Origin: CAYLLD01 sp964425135
GTDB taxonomy: Bacteria > Pseudomonadota > Alphaproteobacteria > Rhodobacterales > Rhodobacteraceae
Direction: 5' to 3'
NCBI GenBank assembly: GCA_964425135.1
Contig: CAYRKW010000031.1
Span: 1-37,781 of the forward strand
Length of the DNA: 37,781 nucleotides
The notes below the pieces were generated by a model. The model saw only the letters and a program-made list of their open reading frames with translations, searched no databases and was not told the DNA's origin. Below are positions 14,141-23,035 of this stretch, piece by piece; the first letter of the stretch is position 1; the number at the start of each line of letters is the position of its first letter. The translations under genes were made by a program, and so were the position numbers.

Positions 14141-15960
14141 GTGTCGTTTCTTTCTTTGAGCGCGGCTTCGTAGTCTTTGCGGGCGGTTTCGACGTCTTTG
14201 CGGTCGGAGATTTCGGGGACGGCGACATTCCACCATGACCCGCCGGCTTGGGTGTGGGGCATGGGGTCGGTGTCGATGACGATGGCGAACGGGCCGGGGG
14301 CGGATTTGGCTTGCTCAAGGGCGGTTTCCAGCTCGGCGATGTTGCCGGCTTTGATGGACGTTGCGCCCATGGATGCGGTGTGGGCGACAAAGTCGATGTC
14401 GGATGGGTTCACGTGGCGGGCGGTGTCCAGCAGGTTGTTGAACGACGCGCCGCCCTTGCCGGTTTGCAGGCGGTTGATGCAGCCAAAACCGCGGTTGTCG
14501 GTGATTACGAGGGTGATCTTGATGCCCATCATCGCAGCCGTGGCCAGTTCGGAATTGGCCATCATGTAGGAGCCGTCACCGAGCATGCAGATCACGTCTC
14601 GCTCGGGGTCGGCCATTTTGATGCCCATCGCGCCTGCGATCTCGTAGCCCATGCACGAAAAGCCGTATTCCATGTGGTAGCTGCCGGGGCGGGTGGCTTT
14701 CCAGAGTTTGTGCAATTCTGCGGGCATGGTGCCAGCGGCGCACATCACGGCGGTGTCGGGACCGGCGGAGCGTTGAACGGCGCCGACGACTTGCATGTCG
14801 GTGGGGAGTTGGTTGCCGTCCTGTGCTTGGTCAGTGACGTGATCGGCATCGGCGAACCATGCGGCTTTGAGCTTGGCGTTGGGGGGCGTCGCCGCGTGGG
14901 TGCCCAGCGCAGCGCTGAGCGCCTCCAGCCCGACGCGCGCGTCAGCGACGAGCGGCAGGGCGTTGCGCTTGCCGGTGTCATAGGCCTGGACATTGAGCGC
15001 GAGGATCTGGTTGTGGCCGACGAGCGACCAAGATCCTGTGGTGAAATCCTGAAGGCGTGTGCCCACAGCGATCACCAGATCGGCCTCTTGCGCGATGGTG
15101 TTGGCCGCAGAGCCACCGGTCACGCCGATTGGGCCGAAGTTCATCGGGTGGTCCCATGGCAGGGCAGATTTGCCCGCTTGAGTCTCGCCGATGGCAATTT
15201 GGTGCTTTTCGGCAAAGGTTTTGAGCGCACCGGTTGCGCCTGAGTAATGGACGCCGCCGCCTGCGATAATCATCGGCTTTTTGGCGGCTTTGATCGCGTC
15301 CACAGCGCGCTCTAACTCGCCTGCATCGGGCGCCGGGCGTCGCTGATACCAGACTTTCGTGTCGAAAAAGCTTTCGGGGTAGTCATAGGCTTCGGTCTGC
15401 GTGTCCTGACAAAAGGCGAGCGTCACCGGACCACATTCCGCCGGATCGGTCATCACCCGCATGGCGCGGGGCAGCGCGGTCAATAGATGCTCGGGCCGCA
15501 TGATCCGGTCGTAGTAGCGGGAGACGGGACGGAAGCAGTCATTGGCGCTGACCGTGCCGTCCTGAAAATCCTCAGTCTGTTGCAGCACCGGATCAGGCTG
15601 GCGTGTGGCGAAAACATCGCCGGGGACGAACAGACACGGGATGCGGTTCACATGGGCAAGGGCTGCGGCTGTGACCATATTCGTCGCCCCCGGTCCGATG
15701 GAGGAGGTGACCATCATCGCACGGCGGCGGTTCGAGGCTTTGGCATAGGCGATGGCGGCATGGGCCATGGTCTGCTCGTTCTGGCCGCGATAGGTCGGAA
15801 GCGCATCACCGGCTTGATGGAGCGCTTCGCCCAGACCCAGAACGTTGCCGTGGCCGAAGATGGCCCAGACACCAGCCAGAAACGGCTCGCCATCTTCGTT
15901 GAGTTGATTGGCGAAATACCGCACCATCGCTTGGGCGGCGGTCAGTCGGATCGTGCTCAT
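14137..15960 (-). CDS. iolD: THcHDO hydrolase (ring-opening), ThDP-dependent
   Basis: This 607-residue enzyme opens the cyclohexane ring of 3D-trihydroxycyclohexane-1,2-dione to give 5-deoxyglucuronate. It belongs to the thiamine diphosphate acetolactate synthase-like family. The cofactor-activating glutamate E62 is in YRGQNEQTMAHAA, SSIGPGATNM is at about 86-95, and the ThDP motif starts GDGSYMM at 461 and ends near TDNRGFGC. The start is the ATG at 15960, overlapping the iolC stop (ATGA). An in-frame extension upstream lies inside iolC. Length and domain order are normal. It is transcribed with iolC and iolE. Confidence 0.97.
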   Translation of the reverse strand: MSTIRLTAAQAMVRYFANQLNEDGEPFLAGVWAIFGHGNVLGLGEALHQAGDALPTYRGQNEQTMAHAAIAYAKASNRRRAMMVTSSIGPGATNMVTAAALAHVNRIPCLFVPGDVFATRQPDPVLQQTEDFQDGTVSANDCFRPVSRYYDRIMRPEHLLTALPRAMRVMTDPAECGPVTLAFCQDTQTEAYDYPESFFDTKVWYQRRPAPDAGELERAVDAIKAAKKPMIIAGGGVHYSGATGALKTFAEKHQIAIGETQAGKSALPWDHPMNFGPIGVTGGSAANTIAQEADLVIAVGTRLQDFTTGSWSLVGHNQILALNVQAYDTGKRNALPLVADARVGLEALSAALGTHAATPPNAKLKAAWFADADHVTDQAQDGNQLPTDMQVVGAVQRSAGPDTAVMCAAGTMPAELHKLWKATRPGSYHMEYGFSCMGYEIAGAMGIKMADPERDVICMLGDGSYMMANSELATAAMMGIKITLVITDNRGFGCINRLQTGKGGASFNNLLDTARHVNPSDIDFVAHTASMGATSIKAGNIAELETALEQAKSAPGPFAIVIDTDPMPHTQAGGSWWNVAVPEISDRKDVETARKDYEAALKERNDT

Positions 15961-17858
15961 GCCATATCTCCCTTGGATTTGTCCCAGATCGCGCAAAGTT
16001 GCGCGTAGTTGTGTGTCATTGTCTTGATTGCGGTTGCGTCGTCCATCTCGCCTTTTAACCATGCACGCGCCACATCGCCGAATATCGTCCGCCCCACCGC
16101 GAAGCCTTTAACGAGGGGCTGGGCAGCGGCGGCATTGAAGCTGGCCGCCAAAGCGTCTTGCGGCGCATCAAGGCCCAGCACGACGATGCCGCGACAATGC
16201 GGGTCGTGTTTGGTTATAGCGTTGCAGGTCAGCGACCAAGCGGTGTCCGATTGCATCGGCTCCAACTTCCACCAATCGGGATAGACGCCGATCTCATACA
16301 TATGCTCGATCACGCGGGCAGTTGTGTCGTCTTGCATCGCGCCGACCTTTGAAGGAATGATCTCCAGAAGGAAATCGAGGCAGTTGCGACGGGCCGCGGT
16401 GAACAGGCGCAGGATCGCGAGGTCTTGGGCGGCTTTGGTCGCGGGATCATCGTCGGGGTGGTAGAAGGCGAGTGCTTTGACGGTGTGCTCGCTCGCCCAT
16501 TCGCGCAGGCCGCCCAAATCAATGCCAAGCTCCGGCTCGAATTCGAGCGGGCGGGAGCCGGGCAATTCGGCAGGGCGTCCGATCCACAGGCCTGTGCCAG
16601 CGGCGGCATAGAGCGCATCGCGGCCAAGGCGGTTGTCGACGAGGATGCCGTAGCCTGAGCGGCCATCGGCGACGGTATGGGCGGCGGCCAGGCAAAGGGA
16701 TTTGAACGCGCCGATCTTTTCGGGGCTCGCCCCGTCCATCTCTTCGAACTGGCTGCGGTGATCGAAGGCAAAGACGCGCAACTCTGGCCACTGTGTGCCG
16801 CGATTGGTGGCCCAATGGACTTGCTCTAGTGCTGCATCGTGGCGCAAGGCCGGAGTTTTGATGCCGGTATCGAAGAAGTATTGCAGCTCGGCCCAGCTTG
16901 GATAGGCGGGGGTGCAGCCGTGGCGGCTGACGGCGAAGGCACCGCAGGCATTGGCGTATTTCAGGGCGGTCTCCCACGGTGCGTCTTCGAGCCAGCCTTT
17001 GAGCAGGCCGGACATGAACCCGTCGCCTGCGCCCAGCACGTTGAACACGTCGATGGGGAAACCGGGGCCGGATTTGCCGTCGTCAAGGCTGTCTGGAATG
17101 GCACCGTCGAAGGCGGAGGCGCCCATGGGGCCGCGTTTGCAGACAAGCGTGGCTTGGGTGCGTTTGCGGACTTCGCGTAGCGCGGTGATCGTGTCGGTGG
17201 TGCCGCCTGCGATGTGGAATTCTTCCTCGGTGCCGACGATGAGGTCGAAGAGGTGGAGTGTTGATTGCAGACGTTCTGTGACGGCGGCGCTTCCGATGAA
17301 GCGGTTCTCGCCATCGCCATGGCCCGACAGTCCCCAGAGGTTCGGGCGGTAGTCGATATCCAAAGCGGTGCGTGCGCTGTTTTCGCGAGCGAGGGTGAGG
17401 GCTTTGAGAACGGCTTCGGCTGTTTGCGGATTGCTCAGGTGGGTGCCAGTGGGGCAGACGCAGCGGGCGCGGGCGATGAAATCGGGGTCGATGTCATCAA
17501 CGCTGAGCGCCATATCGGCGCAGTTTTCCCGGTAGAAGATCAGCGGGAACTGTTCCTGGTCGCGGATACCCAGAAGCACCAGCGCGGTGAGGCGATCGGG
17601 GTCGGTTTTGATGCCGCCCGTGTTGACGCCTTCACGGGTCAGTTGTTCGGTGATGAAGCGGCCCATATGCTCATCACCGACGGCGGTGATGACTGCGGAT
17701 TTCAGGCCAAGGCGGGCGGTTCCGGCGGCGATATTGGTGGGCGAGCCGCCGATGTATTTGGAGAATGAGGCCATATCCTCCAAGCGGCCACCGATTTGGT
17801 CGCCGTAGAGGTCCACCGAGCTTCTGCCGATGGTGATAAGGTCGAGGTCTTGCGCCAA
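15957..17858 (-). CDS. iolC: 5-dehydro-2-deoxygluconokinase fused to DUF2090 aldolase-like domain
   Basis: This 633-residue protein has two parts. Residues 1-335 form a PfkB sugar kinase: IGRSSVDLYGDQIG, GGSPTNIAAGTARLG, and the catalytic GAGDGF (276-281, base D279). It would phosphorylate 5-dehydro-2-deoxygluconate. Residues about 345-633 are a DUF2090 domain (FAFDHRSQFEEMDG, GLWIGRPAELPGSRP), thought to be aldolase-like and possibly replacing IolJ. The fusion is common in Alphaproteobacteria. The start is a TTG at 17858, with GGGA 7 bases upstream; no closer ATG keeps the kinase N-terminus. It is the first gene of the iol operon. Three GTGATAC repeats lie upstream. Confidence 0.95.
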   Translation of the reverse strand: MAQDLDLITIGRSSVDLYGDQIGGRLEDMASFSKYIGGSPTNIAAGTARLGLKSAVITAVGDEHMGRFITEQLTREGVNTGGIKTDPDRLTALVLLGIRDQEQFPLIFYRENCADMALSVDDIDPDFIARARCVCPTGTHLSNPQTAEAVLKALTLARENSARTALDIDYRPNLWGLSGHGDGENRFIGSAAVTERLQSTLHLFDLIVGTEEEFHIAGGTTDTITALREVRKRTQATLVCKRGPMGASAFDGAIPDSLDDGKSGPGFPIDVFNVLGAGDGFMSGLLKGWLEDAPWETALKYANACGAFAVSRHGCTPAYPSWAELQYFFDTGIKTPALRHDAALEQVHWATNRGTQWPELRVFAFDHRSQFEEMDGASPEKIGAFKSLCLAAAHTVADGRSGYGILVDNRLGRDALYAAAGTGLWIGRPAELPGSRPLEFEPELGIDLGGLREWASEHTVKALAFYHPDDDPATKAAQDLAILRLFTAARRNCLDFLLEIIPSKVGAMQDDTTARVIEHMYEIGVYPDWWKLEPMQSDTAWSLTCNAITKHDPHCRGIVVLGLDAPQDALAASFNAAAAQPLVKGFAVGRTIFGDVARAWLKGEMDDATAIKTMTHNYAQLCAIWDKSKGDMA

Positions 17859-17941
17859 AGTTGCGTCCCGTTCTGCCGCGGTGGTCTACCGGATTCGGAT
17901 CGACAGCACGCTGCCGCAACCGGATCGGAATTGGAAGCAGC

Positions 17942-18002
17942 GTGATACAAAACATCTCATCGCTGCAACTTTGCAGGCCGTTGGGGTGATACGCTGTGAT
18001 AC
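17942..18002. repeat. Three GTGATAC repeats upstream of iolC
   Basis: GTGATAC occurs at 17942-17948, 17986-17992 and 17996-18002. The last two are part of GTGATACGCT and GTGATACGCC, exactly 10 bases (one helical turn) apart. They lie between the end of the LysE gene and the TTG start of iolC. The arrangement suits a transcription factor binding array controlling the iol operon. The regulator is not in the window. Confidence 0.45.
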
Positions 18003-18018
18003 GCCGCTTTGACGGGAT

Positions 18019-18627
18019 TTAGGCGGTGACCATCCACACGCCGGATGCGCCGACCACCAGCGCGAGTGTGCGGTTGATAACAGTGCCGCAGCTTGCGCCG
18101 ATCAGGCAGTCGCGCAGGCGGCTGGCGAGGCAGATGACAATGGCAAAGCTGGCGCAGAGCGCGGCGAGGGTGGTGGCGCTGATTATGGCGAAGGTGGTTG
18201 TGTCGATGGTGGCGGTATCGATCAGCGATGGCAGGAGCAGGATGTAGATCAGCAGGGTTTGCGGTGACATGATGCAGGTCAGGAAGCCTGCGCTTGCTGA
18301 CGTGATTGTGCTGTCGTGGGATTGGGAGGTTTTGTTGAGGCCTGCGCCGTTTTGCCAGATGCTGACAGAAATCCACAACAGATAGGCGACGGCGAAGAGT
18401 TTGGCGCCCGAGAGCGCCAGCGGCATGGATTGCAGCCATCCGGCCAGTCCGTTGCAAATGAGCGCGATCATGGCGATGTCGCCGATAGCTTTGCCAGCGC
18501 CAAATGCAAGCGCTCCGCGTGCATCGTTCGATAGGGCGCGGGCCATGAGGATGGCGACGAACGGTCCTGGTGCGAGCGTCATTGAGACGCGCAGGGCAAT
18601 GTAGCTGGAGATATCGAGAGCATCCAT
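18019..18627 (-). CDS. LysE family exporter
   Basis: This 202-residue membrane protein has about six hydrophobic segments and the motif RVSMTLAPGPFVAILMARA near the N-terminus (LAPGP in place of the more common TPGP). The family exports amino acids or similar small molecules; the substrate is unknown. The ATG at 18627 is preferred because it starts right before the first helix and fits family length. An upstream ATG at 18669 would add 14 charged residues with no clear site. It reads toward the iol operon, from which it is separated by 160 bases with GTGATAC repeats. Confidence 0.87.
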   Translation of the reverse strand: MDALDISSYIALRVSMTLAPGPFVAILMARALSNDARGALAFGAGKAIGDIAMIALICNGLAGWLQSMPLALSGAKLFAVAYLLWISVSIWQNGAGLNKTSQSHDSTITSASAGFLTCIMSPQTLLIYILLLPSLIDTATIDTTTFAIISATTLAALCASFAIVICLASRLRDCLIGASCGTVINRTLALVVGASGVWMVTA

Positions 18628-18825
18628 GGTTCTGGTGTTCCGTGTGTGTGGCTTTTGTATTCGGAACACAGATTGGACTTTAGGGCCGTGACATACATCA
18701 CCCTATCGGGGGAGACGGGGTGGTTTTGTTGTAGCCAGTTTAGGTGATGTTTTATGGATGTGGTGGGTTATGGGTTGCCGTTGCTGTGCGATTTCCTCGT
18801 GCAAGAAAAATGACAGGAACACGGC

Positions 18826-19209
18826 CTAGATTTCCGGCAGAACCCGCTTGTTCCCTTGATCATCGACGGCGACGAAGACGAACTTGGCCTCGGTCATTTT
18901 GACCATTGTGTCGGAGGCGATGCGGGTGACCCAAACCTCGACTTCAATGTGCATCGACGTGCGGCCCGTCTGTGCAAGTGTGCCGTAGATCGACACAAGA
19001 TCGCCGACGTTTACCGGCTTGAGGAAGGTCATTCCCTCCACCGCAACCGTGGCAACGCGCCCCTTGGAGCGGCGGCGACCGAGGACGGAGGCACCAAGGT
19101 CCATCTGGCTCATCAGCCAGCCGCCGAAAATATCGCCATTGGCATTGGTATCGGCGGGCATGGCGATGGTTTGCAGGACCAGATCGCCTGAAGGCTGTTC
19201 CCCGGTCAT
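18826..19209 (-). CDS. Acyl-CoA thioesterase, YciA-like hotdog fold
   Basis: This 127-residue single hotdog-fold protein hydrolyses acyl-CoA to free acid and CoA. PADTNANGDIFGGWLMSQMD (residues 18-37) is the YciA/ACOT signature with the catalytic aspartate near D26. VAVEGMTFLKPVNVGD and VTEAKFVFVAVDDQGN-type strands follow. It is of typical length. The start overlaps the stop of the upstream permease gene (ATGA), so the two are translationally coupled although their functions look unrelated. Confidence 0.93.
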   Translation of the reverse strand: MTGEQPSGDLVLQTIAMPADTNANGDIFGGWLMSQMDLGASVLGRRRSKGRVATVAVEGMTFLKPVNVGDLVSIYGTLAQTGRTSMHIEVEVWVTRIASDTMVKMTEAKFVFVAVDDQGNKRVLPEI

Positions 19210-20024
19210 CGTTTACCCCAACTGACGGAGATGTTCTTGGTCAGCCAACGCTCACCCAAAAGCCCGATCATCAGCGCAGCGAGGATGAAGTAGATCGGAT
19301 ACTCCATGTTGGAATTGCGCGGGAAGTAGTTCACGAAGGCATAGCCGCGCGACTGGTCGATGGTGTGAAAAAGCGGGTTCCAGTCGAACCATTGCACCAT
19401 TGAGGCGGACATCAGATTGGCGGGCAGCATCTTGCCCGATGTGATCATATTGGCGCGTTTGTAAAGTTGTGCGATCATCCCCACGAGGCGCGGGGCAAGC
19501 GGCATCACGACCATGAACAACAGGCCGATGGTGCAACCGCTGGCCCATGACAGGAAGAATGGCAGGATCAGACCGGCGGGGTCATAAAACTCCAGGCCAC
19601 CGCGCAGAACATGCACAAAGAACAGGATGATCGCAAAGGCGATGATTTGCAGGTACAGCGCGGCAAAGGCCGACGACAGGATCGATACAATCGTCGTCAT
19701 AGGTGCGTGCTTCATGATCGGGCTGGCCGCATTGGCCGCTGACATAACGGCCGTGATTGCTTTGTTATGGGTCAGATAGAGGAAAATGCCTGTCAGCAGG
19801 AACACGACAAAATCGCCGCGAATGGCCATGCCCTTGAGCCCGATGAACGTATAGAGCGCGTAGAACATGCCAATCATCATCAGTGTGGTGGCAATCTCCG
19901 CCAAAAGGCCGAGCGAGGCGCTGCCCGAAGACTTGCGGATATCGCGGACAATGGAGTGGTAGATCAGCTCAATATAGCTGCCCGCCGCCTCGATCAGTGT
20001 GCGATTTTTACGCGTTTCGATCAT
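19206..20024 (-). CDS. ABC-2 type polysaccharide export permease (KpsM-like)
   Basis: This 272-residue membrane protein has about six hydrophobic segments (SLGLLAEIATTLMMIGMFYA, FVVFLLTGIFLYLTHNKAI, and others). It ends in the typical WFDWNPLFHTIDQSRGYAF region of ABC-2 polysaccharide exporters. It would move capsule or O-antigen-like polymers across the inner membrane together with a KpsT-like ATPase, which is not in the window. Nearby genes on the other strand include a Kdo-activating enzyme and a glycosyltransferase, which supports a surface polysaccharide role. The start is ATG 20024. Confidence 0.88.
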   Translation of the reverse strand: MIETRKNRTLIEAAGSYIELIYHSIVRDIRKSSGSASLGLLAEIATTLMMIGMFYALYTFIGLKGMAIRGDFVVFLLTGIFLYLTHNKAITAVMSAANAASPIMKHAPMTTIVSILSSAFAALYLQIIAFAIILFFVHVLRGGLEFYDPAGLILPFFLSWASGCTIGLLFMVVMPLAPRLVGMIAQLYKRANMITSGKMLPANLMSASMVQWFDWNPLFHTIDQSRGYAFVNYFPRNSNMEYPIYFILAALMIGLLGERWLTKNISVSWGKR

Positions 20025-20155
20025 CGTTCTGTCTGATCCGCCGTTTCAAGCGTTTTGCCTATAAATCCAATTTGACAACATGTCGTTACCACAGCAAGCA
20101 GGGGATATGTCGAGAGACGATGGCACCTAACCTGCTGATTGGACGTATTTAACAC

Positions 20156-20950
20156 ATGGATTATGGCAAAATCACAGCAACCCTGCGCCGTTTGGCCATT
20201 CTGGGCGCGCATGAGATCATGGATGTCTATGGCTCGGATGATTTCGGGGTACGGTCCAAGGATGATGCAAGTCCAGTGACCGAAGCGGATGAGCGGGCGG
20301 ATGCGGTCATCTTTGCGGGGCTGCGTGCGGCATTTCCAGATATCGCACTTGTGACCGAAGAGCAGGCCGAGAGCCATGCGGTTGCAGCGGATGTGTTCTT
20401 AATCGTTGATCCGCTTGATGGCACCAAAGAATTTATCAAACGGCGTGGCGACTTTACGGTGAATATCGCGCTGGTAGAGAACGGTGTGCCGACGCGCGGC
20501 GTTGTGTATGCGCCTGCGCGGGGACGGATGTTCTGGACGGATGCGGATGGCGTATCGGTGGAGGAAACCGGCGCGTTTGATGCGGACGCGGTCGGGCCAA
20601 CCAAGCCGATGCGGGTGAAGACATCGCGGGGCGCGTTGACGGTGGTTGCCTCCAAATCCCACCGTGATCAGGCGACGGATGATTATATCGCGAAATATGA
20701 CGTCGGCGCGTTTGAAAGCGCGGGTTCATCGTTGAAGTTTTGCCTTGTTGCAGCAGGTGAGGCTGATCTTTACCCGCGCTTGGGCCGCACGATGGAGTGG
20801 GACACGGCCGCAGGGGACGCCGTACTGCGCGGCGCTGGCGGGCGGATGGTGCGCTTTGATGATCACAGCGTTTTCACCTATGGGAAGCCAGGATACGAGA
20901 ACCCGTTTTTCATCGCTGCAACGCCTGATGTGGAGTTGATAAAGCCGTGA
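20156..20950 (+). CDS. cysQ: 3'(2'),5'-bisphosphate nucleotidase
   Basis: This 264-residue member of the lithium-sensitive inositol monophosphatase superfamily removes the 3' phosphate from PAP or PAPS, salvaging the by-product of sulfate activation. Metal-binding motifs are present: TEEQ with E68, DPLDGT (85-90) and WDTAAGDAVLRGAGG near the C-terminus. KEFIKRRGDFTVNIAL following DPLDGT is typical of CysQ rather than of inositol monophosphatase. It diverges from the permease gene at 19206-20024. Its stop overlaps the GTG start of the next gene (GTGA). Confidence 0.94.
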   Translation: MDYGKITATLRRLAILGAHEIMDVYGSDDFGVRSKDDASPVTEADERADAVIFAGLRAAFPDIALVTEEQAESHAVAADVFLIVDPLDGTKEFIKRRGDFTVNIALVENGVPTRGVVYAPARGRMFWTDADGVSVEETGAFDADAVGPTKPMRVKTSRGALTVVASKSHRDQATDDYIAKYDVGAFESAGSSLKFCLVAAGEADLYPRLGRTMEWDTAAGDAVLRGAGGRMVRFDDHSVFTYGKPGYENPFFIAATPDVELIKP

Positions 20951-21747
20951 GTGTTCTGATTGTCATACCGGCCCGTTACGCCTCGCAGCGTTATCCGGGC
21001 AAGCCTCTTGTGAAGTTGCGGGGGGCGAGCGGGACAGCAAAATCGCTGATCCGACGCAGTTGGGATGCGGCGCGCTCGGTCGATGGTGTGGATCAGGTCG
21101 TTGTTGCAACCGATGATGACCGGATCGCCGAGGCGTCCCGTGCTTTTGGGGCAGAGGTCATTATGACGCCCGAGACCTGCCGCAACGGGACGGAGCGCTG
21201 CGCGGCGGCCTATGATGCGCTGGGCGCAACGGCGGAAATCGTGGTCAATCTACAAGGCGATGCGCCGCTGACACCGGCGTGGTTTGTCGGCGATCTGGTG
21301 GCGGCGATGCAGGCGGAGTCAGATATTGCGGTGGCGACGCCGGTGCTGCGCTGCGATGCGGATGCGCTGAACGGGTTTCTGGAGGACCGAGCGAATGGCC
21401 GCGTGGGCGGGACGACAGCGGTGTTTGATCGATCCAACCGTGCGCTCTACTTCTCCAAAGAGGTGATCCCCCACACGCCTGAGCGGTATGCGACGGGTCT
21501 CACCACGCCGGTTTTTCACCATGTCGGCGTTTATGCGTACCGGCCAGATGCGCTCAAGGCCTATGGCGCGTTCGAGGAAGGTACATTGGAACGGCTTGAG
21601 GGGTTGGAGCAGTTGCGGTTCATGGAACATGGCATGCCTGTGACCTGCGTTGAGGTCGAGGCGCGCGGGCGGGAGTTCTGGGAGTTGAACAACCCTGTCG
21701 ATGTGGCGCGCATCGAGGCGATCCTCAAAGCGCAGGGCATCGATTGA
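20947..21747 (+). CDS. kdsB: CMP-Kdo synthetase, KdsB/KpsU type
   Basis: This 266-residue cytidylyltransferase activates Kdo with CTP for lipopolysaccharide or capsule linkers. The nucleotide-binding IPARYASQRYPGKPL (7-21), VVVATDDDRI and CRNGTERCAAA fit KdsB, as does the end ELNNPVDVARIE. One notable change is NLQGDAPL (101-108): the classical motif is QGDEP, so the acidic residue after the aspartate is alanine. This variant may mark a capsule-specific subfamily. The start is GTG with a GTGA overlap to cysQ. The gene couples by a TTGA overlap to the glycosyltransferase that follows. Confidence 0.87.
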   Translation: MSVLIVIPARYASQRYPGKPLVKLRGASGTAKSLIRRSWDAARSVDGVDQVVVATDDDRIAEASRAFGAEVIMTPETCRNGTERCAAAYDALGATAEIVVNLQGDAPLTPAWFVGDLVAAMQAESDIAVATPVLRCDADALNGFLEDRANGRVGGTTAVFDRSNRALYFSKEVIPHTPERYATGLTTPVFHHVGVYAYRPDALKAYGAFEEGTLERLEGLEQLRFMEHGMPVTCVEVEARGREFWELNNPVDVARIEAILKAQGID

Positions 21748-22928
21748 GCCTGTGCGTCAGCGTTGTCATTGTCAGCCGTGATCGGGCGCAGGCGCTTGGG
21801 CGGGTGCTCAAGGCGCTGCGATTTCAGACGTATCCTGAATTTGAGGTGGTGGTCGTCTCTGACACGCCTGTGACGGACGCGGTGCATGTTTCCTTCGATG
21901 CGGCGAATATATCGCGTGCGCGCAATCTTGGGATTGCGCAGGCGCGGGGCGACGTGATCGCATTTTGTGATGATGATGCGGTGCCGGAGCCGACATGGCT
22001 GGCGCAACTCGTCACAGCCTTTGATGATCCGAGCGTTGGGGCTGCGGGCGGTCTGGTGATCGGGCGCAATGGGGTAAGCGTGCAATGGGGGGCGGTGATG
22101 GTGGATCGCTCCGGCGCTGACCATCCGGCGCTGTCGCAATCGGCGCATGTGGTTGCGCCGCAGGGGGATATGGCGCTCAAGACCCATGGTACGAATTGCG
22201 GGTTCCGGCGGGATGCGCTGCGCGATGTGGGCGGGTTTGATGCGGGGTTTGCCTATTATCTTGATGAGGCGGATGTGAATTGGCGTCTCAATCGCGCCGG
22301 CTGGGCCGCAGCTTATGTGCCCGAGGCGCGGGTGCAGCACGGGTTTGCGCCGAGCGCGCAGCGACACGCGAACCGTCGGCCGAAGACTTTGTACGATGTC
22401 GGGGCGAGCACGCGGTTGTTCCAGCGCAAGCACGATGCGGGAGCAGATGTGGATCTGGCATGGGCGCGGTTGGAGGCGGCGCAGCGGGCGCGGCTGGTGG
22501 GGATGATGACCTATGGGTTGATCGAGCCACGGGATATTGTGCCGTTGATGGGGAGTTTGCGCGACGGGTTTGACGCAGGCGAGACACAGGAGAGTGCGGT
22601 GGAGCCTGTTGGTACGAGTGCGGGAGCGGATGCTCTCAGGCGGTACGAGACAACCAAGCAGGCGCATGTGTATCTCAAAGCGCGGCTCTACAATCGGCGC
22701 AAGGTGCTGGGTGAGGCGCGAGCCCTGGCGGCGGCACGGGTGCCTTGCACGGTGATCGAGGTTTTGCCGTCAATGCGGATGACAACGGTGCGCTTTAAAG
22801 ATGCTGGTTTCTGGCATCACCGCGTTGGACAGTTTGGGCGCACGGAGCGGTCGGAATGTCTTTATCGTCCCAGATGGAGCTGGACCGCCTTCGCGCGGGA
22901 ACGTGCGCGCGTGGCCGGGTTTCGCTGA
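21744..22928 (+). CDS. Family 2 glycosyltransferase
   Basis: This 394-residue protein opens with VSVVIVSRDRAQALGRVLKAL, a GT-A fold N-terminus. NISRARNLGIAQARGDVIAFCDDDAVPEP follows, with the metal/nucleotide-sugar aspartates at 76-78. GGFDAGFAYYLDEADVNWRL is the acceptor-side ED motif region. The C-terminal 170 residues are basic and unassigned. It likely adds sugars to a cell-surface polymer in the cytoplasm; donor and acceptor are unknown. The start is TTG at 21744, overlapping the kdsB stop (TTGA), with no better start before the first strand. Confidence 0.9.
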   Translation: MSLCVSVVIVSRDRAQALGRVLKALRFQTYPEFEVVVVSDTPVTDAVHVSFDAANISRARNLGIAQARGDVIAFCDDDAVPEPTWLAQLVTAFDDPSVGAAGGLVIGRNGVSVQWGAVMVDRSGADHPALSQSAHVVAPQGDMALKTHGTNCGFRRDALRDVGGFDAGFAYYLDEADVNWRLNRAGWAAAYVPEARVQHGFAPSAQRHANRRPKTLYDVGASTRLFQRKHDAGADVDLAWARLEAAQRARLVGMMTYGLIEPRDIVPLMGSLRDGFDAGETQESAVEPVGTSAGADALRRYETTKQAHVYLKARLYNRRKVLGEARALAAARVPCTVIEVLPSMRMTTVRFKDAGFWHHRVGQFGRTERSECLYRPRWSWTAFARERARVAGFR

Positions 22929-23035
22929 GGCCGATACGGCCATCAACTGCCTGTTTCACACGCAGACGTGAGAGCAAAATCCTTTTCATGCGGCAAAATG
23001 AATGTATGGTGGTCAGATAACAGAGAGGTTACTTT

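Noticed and set aside
14248..15243. 331-residue open frame on the plus strand opposite iolD
   Set aside because: Glycine-, valine- and histidine-rich, no known domain, and iolD has all its motifs on the minus strand.
18628..18825. Hidden gene or RNA in the 198-base gap before the thioesterase end
   Set aside because: No open frame with a ribosome binding site and no convincing stem were seen. The DNA is ordinary intergenic sequence.
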